Below are positions 15,917 through 24,151 of a DNA stretch of 64,000 bases, piece by piece (position 1 is the stretch's first letter; every line of letters begins with the position of its first letter). Source of the stretch: Streptomyces sp. Ag109_O5-1 (GTDB lineage: Bacteria; Actinomycetota; Actinomycetes; Streptomycetales; Streptomycetaceae); assembly GCF_003814875.1 (NCBI RefSeq), contig NZ_RKQF01000001.1:11222001-11286000 (forward strand), read 5' to 3'. The notes beneath the pieces are model-generated. The model was not told the DNA's origin. It was given only the letters and a program-made list of their open reading frames with translations, and did not search any database. Position numbers and translations under genes: made by a program.

Positions 15917-16939
15917 TCAGAGGGTGAGCAGGACCTTCGTCGCGCGGCGCTCGTCCATCGCCTTGTAGCCCTCCGGAGCCTGCTCCAGGGGGAGGGTGAG
16001 GTCGAAGACCTTGCCGGGGTCGATCTTCCTGTCCCAGATGAGCTGGATCAGCTCGGGCAGGAAGCGGCGCACGGGGGCGGGCCCGCCGAGGGTGTGGATG
16101 CCGGCGAAGAACAACTGGATACCGGGAATCCGGACGTCGTAGTTGACGCCCACATAGCCCAGGTACCCGCCGCCGCGAGTGGCCCCGACGGCCTGCATGA
16201 ACGACTCCTGTGTGCCGACGGCCTCGACGACCGAGTGTGCGCCGAGCCCGTCCGTGAGCTCCTTGATCCGCTCCACGCCCGCCTCGCCACGCTCCTCGAC
16301 GATGTCGGTCGCGCCGTAGTAGCGGGCCAGCTTCTGCCGCTCCGGGTGCCGGGACATGGCGATGATCCGCTCCGCGCCCAGCTGCTTGGCCGCGAGGACC
16401 GCCATGAGCCCGACCGCGCCGTCACCGACGACCGCGACGGTCCTGCCCGGTCCGGCCTCGGCGGCGACGGCCGCGAACCAGCCGGTGCCCAGCACGTCGG
16501 AGGCGGCCAGCAGCGCGGGGATCAGCTCCGGGTCGGGCTGCCCCGGGGTGGCCACCAAGGTGCCGTCGGCGTACGGGATGCGGGCTTTCTCGGCCTGGGT
16601 GCCGATCCCCGCGTGGACGAACTCGGCGTGCACGCACTTGGACTGGAACCCGGCCCGGCAGATCTCGCACGTGTTGTCGGAGATCACGAAGGAACCGACC
16701 ACGAAGTCCCCGGCCCGGACGTTCTTCACCTCCGGACCGACCTCCTCGACCACGCCGACGTACTCATGCCCCATGAGCGTGTGGTCGACGGGCTCGACGC
16801 CGCGATACGGCCACAGGTCCGACCCGCAGATGCAGGTCGCGCTCAGCTTCACGATCGCGTCGGTCGGCTCGATGATCTTCGGATCCTCGCGCTCCTCCAC
16901 CCGGACATCCCCGGCGGTGTACATCACTACTCCACGCAT
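15917..16939 (-). CDS. Zinc-dependent alcohol dehydrogenase family protein
   Basis: A 340-residue medium-chain dehydrogenase. The catalytic zinc ligands are visible as CICGSD (cysteine 38) and GHE (58-59); a cysteine-rich loop NTCEICRAGFQSKC holds the structural zinc site with three visible cysteines; VAVVGDGAVGLMAVLAAKQLG is the nucleotide-binding site, followed by SRHPERQKLA, an arginine pattern suggesting NADP. The protein ends KVLLTL. It is transcribed away from the XRE regulator at 17157 and is followed by an SDR gene, so an XRE-controlled two-enzyme redox unit is likely. The alcohol or aldehyde substrate is not evident. Confidence 0.92.
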   Translation of the reverse strand: MRGVVMYTAGDVRVEEREDPKIIEPTDAIVKLSATCICGSDLWPYRGVEPVDHTLMGHEYVGVVEEVGPEVKNVRAGDFVVGSFVISDNTCEICRAGFQSKCVHAEFVHAGIGTQAEKARIPYADGTLVATPGQPDPELIPALLAASDVLGTGWFAAVAAEAGPGRTVAVVGDGAVGLMAVLAAKQLGAERIIAMSRHPERQKLARYYGATDIVEERGEAGVERIKELTDGLGAHSVVEAVGTQESFMQAVGATRGGGYLGYVGVNYDVRIPGIQLFFAGIHTLGGPAPVRRFLPELIQLIWDRKIDPGKVFDLTLPLEQAPEGYKAMDERRATKVLLTL

Positions 16940-17156
16940 GTCTGCGTCTCCTTGCCTCGTGCTGATCGGGGGCGCCGATGGCCGCGCCAGGGGCAGCGCT
17001 GCAGGTCCGAGCCGCTTCCGAGTTCATGATCCATGGGGTCGATGGCGCCTGCACGTCCAGCAGACCTCCCCTTCCGCGGGCGGAAAAGGTCGGGCTTGTC
17101 GGGGGGGGGGCAAGGCCGACCTCCCTACGCCGTGGCACGCCGTTACCGTGGAAGGC
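16940..17156. promoter_or_regulatory. Divergent promoter region with palindrome and G10 tract
   Basis: Lies between the alcohol dehydrogenase and XRE genes. TTCCGCGGGCGGAA at 17072-17085 is an inverted repeat with 5-base arms that could be the XRE operator. A run of ten G residues occupies 17101-17110, about 50 bases before the XRE start, where it would fall in or near its promoter. Confidence 0.5.
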
Positions 17157-18071
17157 ATGAACCAGACGGGCGGCAGCCGCGCCGACATCCGGGACTTCCT
17201 CGTCAGCCGACGCGCCAAGATCACACCGGAGCAGGCCGGACTGCCCAGCGGCAGCCGACGCCGCGTCCCCGGACTGCGGCGCGAGGAGGTCGCCGTCCTG
17301 GCCGGAGTCAGTACCGAGTGGTACACCCGGCTGGAGAAAGGACACATCAGCGGCGTGTCCGAGGACGTCCTCGACGCCGTCGCCCGCGCGCTGCACCTGG
17401 ACGAGGACGAACGCACCTACCTGTTCGACCTGGCCAGGACCGCGCAGCCGGCCGACCGCACGCCCCGCCGCCGCAAGGCCGTCGACATCCCGCCCCGTGT
17501 GCAGTGGCTGCTGGACTCCATGACCCTGTCCGCGGCCCTCGTCACCAACGGCTGCCTGGACATCGTGGCCACCAACGCCCTCACCCGCGCCCTCTTCACC
17601 CCCATGTTCGACAGCCCCACGGTGGACGGACGCGGCCGTGTCAACTTCGCCCGCTACTACTTCCTCGACCCGGGAGCACGCCACTTCGTCGAGGACTGGG
17701 ACAGCGCCGCAGACGTCACCACCGCCCTGCTGCGCACCGAGGCGGGCCGCAGTCCCAACGACAGGGGCCTACGCGAGCTCATCGGAGAACTGTCCACCAT
17801 AAGCGGCGAGTTCCGCACTCTGTGGGGCACCCACGACGTGCGCGTCCACCACGGCGGCGTCAAGCGCTTCCACCACCCCGACGTCGGTCCCCTGGAACTC
17901 ACCTACCAGCCGCTGGACCTCCCGATCTCCACCCTTGAGGTGCACTCCCTGACCATCTACACCGCCCAGCCGGGCACCCCCGACGCAGACCGGCTCCAGC
18001 TCCTGGCCAGTTGGGCCGCCACCGGCACCCGGCACCAGAGCAACACCGGCGGCCGCACCCCGTCCCCGTGA
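17157..18071 (+). CDS. XRE family regulator with MmyB-like ligand domain
   Basis: A 304-residue regulator. The HTH spans about residues 33-85 (SRRRVPGLRREEVAVLAGVS, TEWYTRLEKGHISGVSEDVL), and the C-terminal MmyB-like domain shows NGCLDIVATNALTRALF, NFARYYFLDP, DWDSAADVTTALLR, GELSTISGEF, KRFHHPDVGPLELTYQPL and the YTAQPGTPDADRLQLL end. I chose ATG 17157; a GTG sits three codons upstream. It faces the alcohol dehydrogenase-SDR unit and probably controls it. The gene ends 16 bases before the convergent methyltransferase gene. Confidence 0.92.
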   Translation: MNQTGGSRADIRDFLVSRRAKITPEQAGLPSGSRRRVPGLRREEVAVLAGVSTEWYTRLEKGHISGVSEDVLDAVARALHLDEDERTYLFDLARTAQPADRTPRRRKAVDIPPRVQWLLDSMTLSAALVTNGCLDIVATNALTRALFTPMFDSPTVDGRGRVNFARYYFLDPGARHFVEDWDSAADVTTALLRTEAGRSPNDRGLRELIGELSTISGEFRTLWGTHDVRVHHGGVKRFHHPDVGPLELTYQPLDLPISTLEVHSLTIYTAQPGTPDADRLQLLASWAATGTRHQSNTGGRTPSP

Positions 18072-18087
18072 CCTCGGGCACTGCGGG

Positions 18088-18756
18088 TCAGTCCTCGTGC
18101 GGTTCGCTGCTGCGAGGCGGGCGACGCGCGAAAAGGAGTGCCCCTGGCACGTTCTCGTCGGGGTCGGTCAGCATGTGGGCCTCAACTGCGAATCCGGCGT
18201 CGCGCAGCCAGGCCGCGACCTGGTCAGGCCGGCGGCGGTGGACGTGGACCTTCATCGGGTGACCGCCGTAGCCCTGCGTCTTCAGTCGCGACTCGGTGCC
18301 GACGTGAAAGCCGAGCAGCAGCGGTCCGCCGGGACGCAACACCCGCCGGAACTGGCCGAAAACCGCGGGGACCGCATCGTCGGGGATGTGGATCAGCGAC
18401 CAAAAGGCGAGCAGGCCGGCGACAGACTCGTCGGCAAGTTGGAGGTCCGTCATCGAGCCCACCTCGAACCGCAGGCCGGGATGGTCACGCCGAGCCACGT
18501 CGATCATCGCGGGGGAAAGGTCGATACCGAAGGCGTCGAGACTCAACTCGTGCAGGTGGGCGGTGACGTGTCCCGGGCCGCAGCCCACGTCCGCCACCGG
18601 CCCGCCCCCGGTGGTGTGCACCAGGTCGGCGAACAACGCCAGAGCCGCTCGAAGGTACGGTGCCCCGGCCAGAGCCCCGCGAATGTAGTCGGCATAGCTG
18701 ACCGCGACGGTGTCGTAGGAGGTCCGGGTGTCCGTCAACCAGCCGTCCGCGCTCAT
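18088..18756 (-). CDS. Class I SAM-dependent methyltransferase
   Basis: A 222-residue methyltransferase with the class I fold: VADVGCGPGHVTAHL is the SAM-binding motif I, DAFGIDLSPAMIDVARR motif II, and the LIHIPDDAVPAVF segment and FRRVLRPGGPLLLGFHVG follow in the usual order. It starts MSADGWLTDTRTSYDTVAVS, a common N-terminus in this Streptomyces family, so I chose ATG 18756 over the longer open frame. Substrate is unknown; proteins of this group are often small-molecule or unassigned methyltransferases. It stands alone between convergent and same-strand neighbours. Confidence 0.9.
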   Translation of the reverse strand: MSADGWLTDTRTSYDTVAVSYADYIRGALAGAPYLRAALALFADLVHTTGGGPVADVGCGPGHVTAHLHELSLDAFGIDLSPAMIDVARRDHPGLRFEVGSMTDLQLADESVAGLLAFWSLIHIPDDAVPAVFGQFRRVLRPGGPLLLGFHVGTESRLKTQGYGGHPMKVHVHRRRPDQVAAWLRDAGFAVEAHMLTDPDENVPGALLFARRPPRSSEPHED

Positions 18757-18984
18757 GCCCGACAGAGTACCGGGGCCGGACAACCGCTGACCGGCAACGT
18801 CGACTGCGCCAACCCTGCCGAAGCGCCACCGAGACGCAATGCCGACCCGGACTCCGTCGAGGAGCTGTCTCACCTGACCCTGGACCGACACGCCGACGAA
18901 CAGAACTCCGTACTCCGTCGCGGCCCGACCGGTGACCTCGGACACCGAGCCCGCGTGGACCCGAGGTTACTCAGGAACCCGGTC

Positions 18985-19722
18985 TCAGCGGCACGCACCC
19001 AGTGTCGCCGGTGCGCCGTCCGTCTCCCTGAGGGAGGCCGACAGGGCGCGAGCCTCGTGTTCGGTCATCCGGGGCGTCTCGTACGGCACTGCGTTGACCC
19101 AACGCTGAGTCAGCCGGGCGATCCGCTCGCCGTACCGCTGCGCGGTGATCCGGTCGCCGCGCGATCCGGCGTGCTCCGGCCCCTGGTCGGCGTGGCTCTG
19201 GCTCATCAGCCCCAGCCACGAGCCCAGCCGGTTCACATCGTCGCGGGCGCCACCGCTCCAGTTGTTGCCCGGCATGTCGCCCACGCCGATCCACTGCATG
19301 CCCAACTGCGCTGCGAAGACCGCCAGTTGCTCCAGCACCGTCAGCTTGTCGCCGCTCTGCGAGGCGGACATGGTGAACCCGCCGGCCAGTTTGTCCTTCC
19401 ATGCCTGCGTCGTGAACGGCGTGAAGGCCGCCTCCATGAACGCCTTGAACACCGCCGACACGCTGCCCATCAGCGTCGGGCAGCCGAGCACGATCGCATC
19501 GGAGCGCTCGAGCAGCGCCAGCACCTCCGCATCGTGCCAACGGCCCGCGCTCACGTCCTCCGCCCGGATCTCGACGAGCTGCACCCGGGCGCCCGGCACC
19601 AGCCGCGCTCCGTCGGCGAGGTGCTCGGCCAGGACCCGGGTGTGCCCGTGCACCGAGTGGTAGACCACCGTCACCGTGACCATCGGCGCTGCGTGCTTAC
19701 GGTCAACGTCATTGGCTGTCAT
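18985..19722 (-). CDS. Flavodoxin-like NAD(P)H-dependent oxidoreductase (WrbA-like)
   Basis: A 245-residue flavoprotein. The flavodoxin start VTVVYHSVHGHTRVLAEHLA contains the FMN phosphate loop, then DAIVLGCPTLMGSVSAVFKA, and the later WIGVGDMPGNNWSG and NRLGSWLGLMSQS loops resemble WrbA-type quinone reductases. It probably reduces quinones or similar compounds with NAD(P)H. An internal ATG at 19683 would shorten it by 13 residues. It is divergent from a LysR gene, across a gap with an inverted repeat, the usual arrangement for LysR control. Confidence 0.88.
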   Translation of the reverse strand: MTANDVDRKHAAPMVTVTVVYHSVHGHTRVLAEHLADGARLVPGARVQLVEIRAEDVSAGRWHDAEVLALLERSDAIVLGCPTLMGSVSAVFKAFMEAAFTPFTTQAWKDKLAGGFTMSASQSGDKLTVLEQLAVFAAQLGMQWIGVGDMPGNNWSGGARDDVNRLGSWLGLMSQSHADQGPEHAGSRGDRITAQRYGERIARLTQRWVNAVPYETPRMTEHEARALSASLRETDGAPATLGACR

Positions 19723-19818
19723 GTGTTTTCACTGCTTTCGGCCGTGGGATGCTTTCTGCTTGCCGAACCATCACAACCTGCGTAGGGCACGGCATCAACG
19801 CCGAACTCGGACGCGCAG

Positions 19819-19837
19819 CGATCGGTCGGGCCGATCG
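19819..19837. promoter_or_regulatory. Inverted repeat in the flavodoxin/LysR gap
   Basis: CGATCGGTCGGGCCGATCG has perfect 7-base arms around a 5-base centre and contains the T-N11-A pattern of LysR sites. It lies 20 bases before the LysR start, so it is a candidate autoregulatory and activation site. Confidence 0.5.
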
Positions 19838-19856
19838 ATCGCGTTAGGCTGGTGCC

Positions 19857-20759
19857 GTGGACCGGATGGAACTCGAAGCATTCGTCACGGTCGCGGAAGA
19901 GCTCCACTTCGGCCGCGCCGCCGCCCGCCTGCACCGGGGCCAGCCCACCGTCAGCGACGCCGTGAGACGGCTGGAGAGCACCCTGGGCGGGCGGCTGTTC
20001 CACCGCACCAGCCGCCGGGTGTCACTGACCGATCTCGGTGAGGCGCTACTGCCCGACGCCCACGCCACCCTGGCCCAGCTGCGCCGCTTCCAACAGCGAG
20101 GACGCTCCCTGGCCGCCGGCGACCGGACCCGTACCACCCTCGTTGTCGCCCACGCCGAATACACCGACCATCAACTGCTGTTACGTTGCCTGCAGCAACT
20201 GCGCGACCGATTCCCCGATGTGACGATCGTGCCGGAGGCCATGCCGACCACGGCCCAGCTCACCGCGCTACGGACGGAGGCGATCGGAGTGGGCATCGGC
20301 TGGGCGACCGGCGGTGTCAGCGGCGTACGCGCGCGGGTGCTGTCCACGGAGAGGTTCGTGGCGCTCGTGCCCGCGCCCCACCCCCTCGCCGGGTACGCCG
20401 AGCTGAGCGCGTCCGAACTGTCCACCACCGGCCTGCTCACCTGGCCCCACCAGATCAACAGCGGTCTCTGCGACCGTCTCCTGGCCGCGTTCCGGATCAG
20501 CGGAGCCGACCTGCGCATCATCAGAACCGCCGACAGCGTGCATGCCATCGCCGCTCATGTCGCCGCGGGAACCGGCATCGGCATCACCGTCGAATCCGCA
20601 CTCGACCACCGACCACCCGGCCTGCACGTCATTCCCCTCACCGGCCCTTCGACCACCGCCGACCAGGTGGTTCTTCTTCCCGCCGAGCCGTCGGACACCG
20701 CCACGGCACTGCGCGACCTGCTGCTGCACGCCTCGGCAGAGCCGTCCGCGGGATCCTGA
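19857..20759 (+). CDS. LysR family transcriptional regulator
   Basis: A 300-residue LysR regulator. The winged helix covers about residues 4-62 (MELEAFVTVAEELHFGRAAA, GQPTVSDAVRRLESTLGGRLF), with SDAVRRLE in the recognition helix instead of the more common S(Q)QI. An effector-binding domain follows, including the PAPHPLAGYAELSASEL segment usual in this class. The start is GTG 19857, the next possible one being the ATG three codons later. It faces the flavodoxin-like gene and probably regulates it. After its stop comes the CoA-transferase remnant. Confidence 0.9.
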   Translation: MDRMELEAFVTVAEELHFGRAAARLHRGQPTVSDAVRRLESTLGGRLFHRTSRRVSLTDLGEALLPDAHATLAQLRRFQQRGRSLAAGDRTRTTLVVAHAEYTDHQLLLRCLQQLRDRFPDVTIVPEAMPTTAQLTALRTEAIGVGIGWATGGVSGVRARVLSTERFVALVPAPHPLAGYAELSASELSTTGLLTWPHQINSGLCDRLLAAFRISGADLRIIRTADSVHAIAAHVAAGTGIGITVESALDHRPPGLHVIPLTGPSTTADQVVLLPAEPSDTATALRDLLLHASAEPSAGS

Positions 20760-20796
20760 CCTGGCGTGCTGCGCCACGACCGGGGCGCCGGCGCCG

Positions 20797-21216
20797 TCAG
20801 CTGTGGCGGGGCAGCCAGAGCGGGGCGCTGCTGCCGCGAGGGAGCAGGACGTCGCGGAAGCGGCCGGGAGTCTTCGACATGAAGACCTGGTCGGTGATGC
20901 CCTGGTAGTGGCCACAGGGGGTGTCGGCCGTGAAGGTGTCCGGGTCGAGGTAGGCGTGCGGGGAGCCGGGGTCGGGGTTCAGGGCGGTCTCGTAGGCGTA
21001 GCCGCGGTCTAAGACGCCGAGGCTGAGGATCCAGGTGGCGATACGGGTGAGGTTGAGGGTGATGCGGTAGCTGCCGCCCTCGCAGGCGCGGCGCATGAGG
21101 GCCGCGAGCGCGCCGGTGGTGGCCAGCCAGGAGAGTACGTAGTCGTTGACGACCATGATGTACGGCAGGGCGGGTGTATTGGTCAGCCGCGCGGCGACGC
21201 CGTCCTCGCCCTCCAT
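20797..21216 (-). pseudogene. CaiB/BaiF CoA-transferase, C-terminal fragment
   Basis: The frame reads YIMVVNDYVLSWLATTGALA, then LMRRACEGGSYRITLNLTRIATWILSLG and ends in a tail with HYQGITDQVFMSKTPG, all typical of the C-terminal third of family III CoA-transferases. The catalytic aspartate and CoA-binding N-terminal part are missing. The upstream edge (near 21200) meets the left flank of the IS200/IS605 element, so insertion with deletion is the simplest explanation. It is unlikely to be active. Confidence 0.75.
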
Positions 21217-21319
21217 CCCTTGTTCTTCGTAGGGAGTCCCGGTCTTCGGTCCTGGCGGGAATGCGATCCTCGGCCCGGAGGTGCGAAGCGCCGGAGATCT
21301 CTGCGTCTCGGGGTGGCGG

Positions 21320-21748
21320 TCAGGTAGGCCGCTTCTGGCTCTCGATGTAGTCCTTGACGATGCTCAGGGGAGCGCCGCCGCATGACCCCACGAAGTACGA
21401 GGGTGCCCAGAACACCGAGCCCATGCCGATGCGGTTGATCCGCCCGGTGTATTCGGCGCGCAGGTAGCGGGAGCTGACGCCCTTGAGGGAGTTGACGAGC
21501 TTGGACAGGGCGATTTTCGGGGGGTAGTGCACGAGCAGGTGGACGTGATCGCCTTCGCCGTTGAACTCCCGCAGCTCCGCGCCGAAGCTCTCGCACACGT
21601 CCCGCATGATCTCCTCGCAGCGCGTCAGCATGTCGTCGTTGAAGATCTCACGCCGATATTTGGTGACGAACACCAAGTGGGCGTGGAGGTTGTGGATGAC
21701 GTGGTTTCCCCGTCTGATGTCGGGATCTGGTTCCCATCGTGGTGACAT
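21320..21748 (-). CDS. tnpA: IS200/IS605 family transposase TnpA (Y1 HUH)
   Basis: A 142-residue single-tyrosine HUH transposase, which cuts and joins single-stranded element ends. HLVFVTKYRREIF near the start, the HUH metal motif in GDHVHLLVHYPP, and the C-terminal helix IVKDYIESQ with the catalytic tyrosine are all present; length is normal. No frame break is visible, so it could still act on its own ends or on related copies. It is divergent from the tnpB remnant. Confidence 0.92.
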   Translation of the reverse strand: MSPRWEPDPDIRRGNHVIHNLHAHLVFVTKYRREIFNDDMLTRCEEIMRDVCESFGAELREFNGEGDHVHLLVHYPPKIALSKLVNSLKGVSSRYLRAEYTGRINRIGMGSVFWAPSYFVGSCGGAPLSIVKDYIESQKRPT

Positions 21749-21798
21749 GCGCCAAGTGTATTTGGATCGAGAGGACTTGACCGGAGGGGGTGGGCTGG

Positions 21799-22170
21799 GT
21801 GATCCGTGCGTACAAGTTCCTCATGCGGCCCACCGTCCGCCAGGAGCAGGCGCTTGGCGAGATGCTGCGGGATCACTGTTCCCTCTACAACGGGGCGTTG
21901 CAGGAACGCCGCGATGCCTGGCGGCACGTCTCGCAGACCACCGTCAGGTACGGGATGCAGTCCACGCAGCTCAAGGAGATCCGGGCGTTCGACCCGGAGC
22001 GTCAGGGCCGCTGGTCCTTCAGCTCGCAGCAGGCCACCTTACGCCGTCTCGACAGGGCGTTCGCCGCGTTCTTCCGGCGGGTCACGTCCGGCGATGCCCC
22101 GGGCTACCCGCGCTTTCGTAGCGTGAGCTGGTTCGACACGGTGGACTTTCCGAAGGACGGGGACGGCTGA
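21799..22170 (+). pseudogene. tnpB: TnpB (RNA-guided nuclease) N-terminal remnant
   Basis: Starting at GTG 21799 (a second GTG is at 21790), the frame reads VIRAYKFLMRPTVRQEQAL, CSLYNGALQERRDAWR and FSSQQATLRRLDRAFAAFFR, the N-terminal wedge and recognition part of TnpB. It runs to about GYPRFRSVSWFDTVDFPKDG and stops. Full TnpB proteins are near 400 residues; the RuvC nuclease motifs and zinc finger are absent, as is the part of the 3' end that would contribute the guide (omega) RNA. The nuclease is therefore dead, although the N-terminal domain might still fold. Confidence 0.85.
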
Positions 22171-22180
22171 GCTTCAGCCG
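22164..22180. repeat. Right-end hairpin of the IS605-type element
   Basis: CGGCTGAGCTTCAGCCG is a perfect stem of 7 bases with a 3-base loop. It overlaps the tnpB remnant's stop and is the kind of subterminal hairpin that TnpA binds, so the end seems to have been kept while the body of tnpB was lost. Confidence 0.6.
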
Positions 22181-22221
22181 AGGGAGGAGTCACAGCCGGT
22201 TCCTTTGATCGTTGCGGCGGG

Positions 22222-23472
22222 CTAGGGGGTGGTGAGGTCGATGGCGTCGTGGAGGTCGTGGGGTCGGAGGATGCGGAGGATGGCTTCGAGGAGGTAGTAG
22301 TCGGCGTAGGGCAGGGAGACCTCGATGCCGTCCTCGGCGGGGCGGTTGCGGGTGCAGCGGGCGACGACGGCGTCCGCGCGGGAGGACCTGTCGGTGAGGC
22401 AGGTCTGGATGAGCGCGGTCAGGATCCGCAGTGCCGTGGTGCGGTAGGGGCGGTGGCCGGTCGCGGCGGCGAGGTCGATGAGTCCGCAGGCCATGACCGC
22501 TGCGGCGGATGCGTCCTTGATGTCGTGGGGTTGCTGGGGTGCGCGGTAGTCCCAGACGGGGATGTGGTCGGGGGTGAGGACGCTGGTCGCGTAGTCGGCG
22601 AGCCGGGAGGCGGTGCTCAGGAACTCGGATTCGGCGGTGCGGCGGTAGAGGGTGGTGAATCCGTAGATGCCCCAGGCTTGTCCGCGGGCCCAGCAGGACG
22701 TGGGGCTGTAGCCCTGGACGCTTCCGGGGCCGACCGGGGTGCCGGTCGACGGATCGACGTCGTAGACGTGGGGGGTGGATCCGTCGGGCCGGGGGAAGAG
22801 GTGCTGGGTGGTCCTGGCGTGTTCGACGGCGATGTCGAGATAGGTGGAGTCGCCGGTCTGCTGGGTGGCGAAGACGAGCAGATCGAGGTTCATCATCGTG
22901 TCGATGATGATGCGCCCGGCGTTGGTGGGGGTGTCGAGTGCGCCCCAGGCGCGCAGGAAGCGGCCGTGGGGGTTATAGCGGCGGCTGAGCGAGCGGGCGG
23001 CCTGGACGGCGCCGTCGCGCCAGGCGGTGTCACCGGTCAGGCGCCATGCGGTGACCCAGGAGGGGGTGAACAGGAAGCCGAGGTCGTGGGTGGTGGTGTC
23101 GTACTGGCGGGGAGCGAGTTTTCCGGCCGAATCGAGGGCGAGGGTGCGGAAGAAGTCGTCCTTGGTGTGGAGCCAGCACATCCACAGGGTGCCGGGCCAG
23201 AATCCGCCGACCCAGTCGCCGTCCTGGGAGTAGACCCACTTCTCGAACTTGGTGGCAACGGGGAACCCGTTCACGCCGGGTGCGACGGCGCGGATCTTGT
23301 CGGCCGCGTAGTCGGCCGCGGTGGTGAGGAGATGCGCGGTGGCGGCCGGCACCTGGCCGGCCTGCGTCTGCGTCTGGGCCTGCGCCTGGGCTTGTGCGGG
23401 CTGGGGCGCGGAGTTGTAGGCGGCTGCGGCGCCGCCTGCGCCGACCAGCACGGCCCGCCGGGAGATGGACAT
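22222..23472 (-). CDS. Secreted GH88-type hydrolase (unsaturated glucuronyl/rhamnogalacturonyl hydrolase-like)
   Basis: A 416-residue exported enzyme with an (alpha/alpha)6 barrel. The signal (SISRRAVLVGAGGAAAAY) is Tat-like, with RR, then a run of alternating Q-A-Q-T residues. Motifs of GH88/GH105-type enzymes follow: WVGGFWPGTLWMCW, THDLGFLFTPSW with the first catalytic aspartate, DTMMNLDLL with the second, and ARGQAWGIYGFTTLYRRT. Such enzymes hydrolyse unsaturated uronyl sugars left by polysaccharide lyases. No lyase gene is adjacent. ATG 23472 has GGAGAGG upstream. The gene is single, between the IS605 element and a divergent gene. Confidence 0.88.
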   Translation of the reverse strand: MSISRRAVLVGAGGAAAAYNSAPQPAQAQAQAQTQTQAGQVPAATAHLLTTAADYAADKIRAVAPGVNGFPVATKFEKWVYSQDGDWVGGFWPGTLWMCWLHTKDDFFRTLALDSAGKLAPRQYDTTTHDLGFLFTPSWVTAWRLTGDTAWRDGAVQAARSLSRRYNPHGRFLRAWGALDTPTNAGRIIIDTMMNLDLLVFATQQTGDSTYLDIAVEHARTTQHLFPRPDGSTPHVYDVDPSTGTPVGPGSVQGYSPTSCWARGQAWGIYGFTTLYRRTAESEFLSTASRLADYATSVLTPDHIPVWDYRAPQQPHDIKDASAAAVMACGLIDLAAATGHRPYRTTALRILTALIQTCLTDRSSRADAVVARCTRNRPAEDGIEVSLPYADYYLLEAILRILRPHDLHDAIDLTTP

Positions 23473-23656
23473 GACTGCCTGCCTCTCCAACTGGACTGTG
23501 GTGCACGGGAGTTGGGGGAGTGTTACATGTCGGTCCCTGGCGTGTACATAGACATGTGCGAGGTTCATGCATGTGAACCCATGTCGGTGTGGGCTACCGA
23601 GCTCAGCGCCGGCCAAGGCGTGCATCGGAAGCGGATCATGCGCATAGGGTGGCGGA

Positions 23657-24088
23657 ATGCCGCTGAGTCACGTATTCCTGTCGTCCGGTCGTTCGATCGA
23701 GCTCACCGAGTTGCGGATGTCGTCGACGTACGGGGACATGCTGGAGGGCTACCCGTGCAAGCGCATCAACGACATGAAGGTCAGCGGCCGCCGGCGGGAG
23801 GCGGAGCGCGTGTTCTCCGCCGTGCCGGTTCATCTCGTTCCGCCCACTCGCCAGTACCCGGACGGGAGCGCCGGCCCCTTCGGACCCGTCGAGGTACTGC
23901 CTTCCGTGACGTGCATCGGCCTCTTCCACTCGACAGCGATCGCCCCCGAGCTCGACCCGGTGCTGCACCGCTCCGCTCTCGCCGTGGTCTGGTTCCAGCC
24001 CGTCCCCGATGTCCCGTCAGGCGAGGATGCCGATCCCGCGCTGCGCGGCATCCACTGGGAGGAACTGGCCCAGGACTACGAGCTCTAG
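23657..24088 (+). CDS. Conserved hypothetical protein
   Basis: A 143-residue soluble protein without a domain I can name. It is proline-rich in its centre (VPVHLVPPTRQYPDGSAGPF) and tryptophan-bearing at the end (HWEELAQDYEL). I believe similar Streptomyces proteins exist, often with the same ending, but I cannot give a function. Codon use is typical of the surroundings and the frame is clean. It is divergent from the GH88 gene and convergent with the symporter gene. No signal peptide or membrane segment. Confidence 0.75.
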   Translation: MPLSHVFLSSGRSIELTELRMSSTYGDMLEGYPCKRINDMKVSGRRREAERVFSAVPVHLVPPTRQYPDGSAGPFGPVEVLPSVTCIGLFHSTAIAPELDPVLHRSALAVVWFQPVPDVPSGEDADPALRGIHWEELAQDYEL

Positions 24089-24151
24089 CGACGCGTCCTG
24101 ATCACCACTCATGAGATCTCCCCGCGTCACCAACCTGTCCGATCGGCGCAC

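Larger units (their letters stand above)
21230..22180. mobile_element. IS200/IS605-type element with truncated tnpB
   Basis: tnpA runs left and tnpB runs right from a 50-base gap, the IS605 layout. TnpA looks complete; TnpB stops after about 124 residues and is followed at once by an end-type hairpin. Boundaries are estimates: the right end is placed after the hairpin at 22164-22180, the left end beyond the tnpA stop. Confidence 0.75.
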
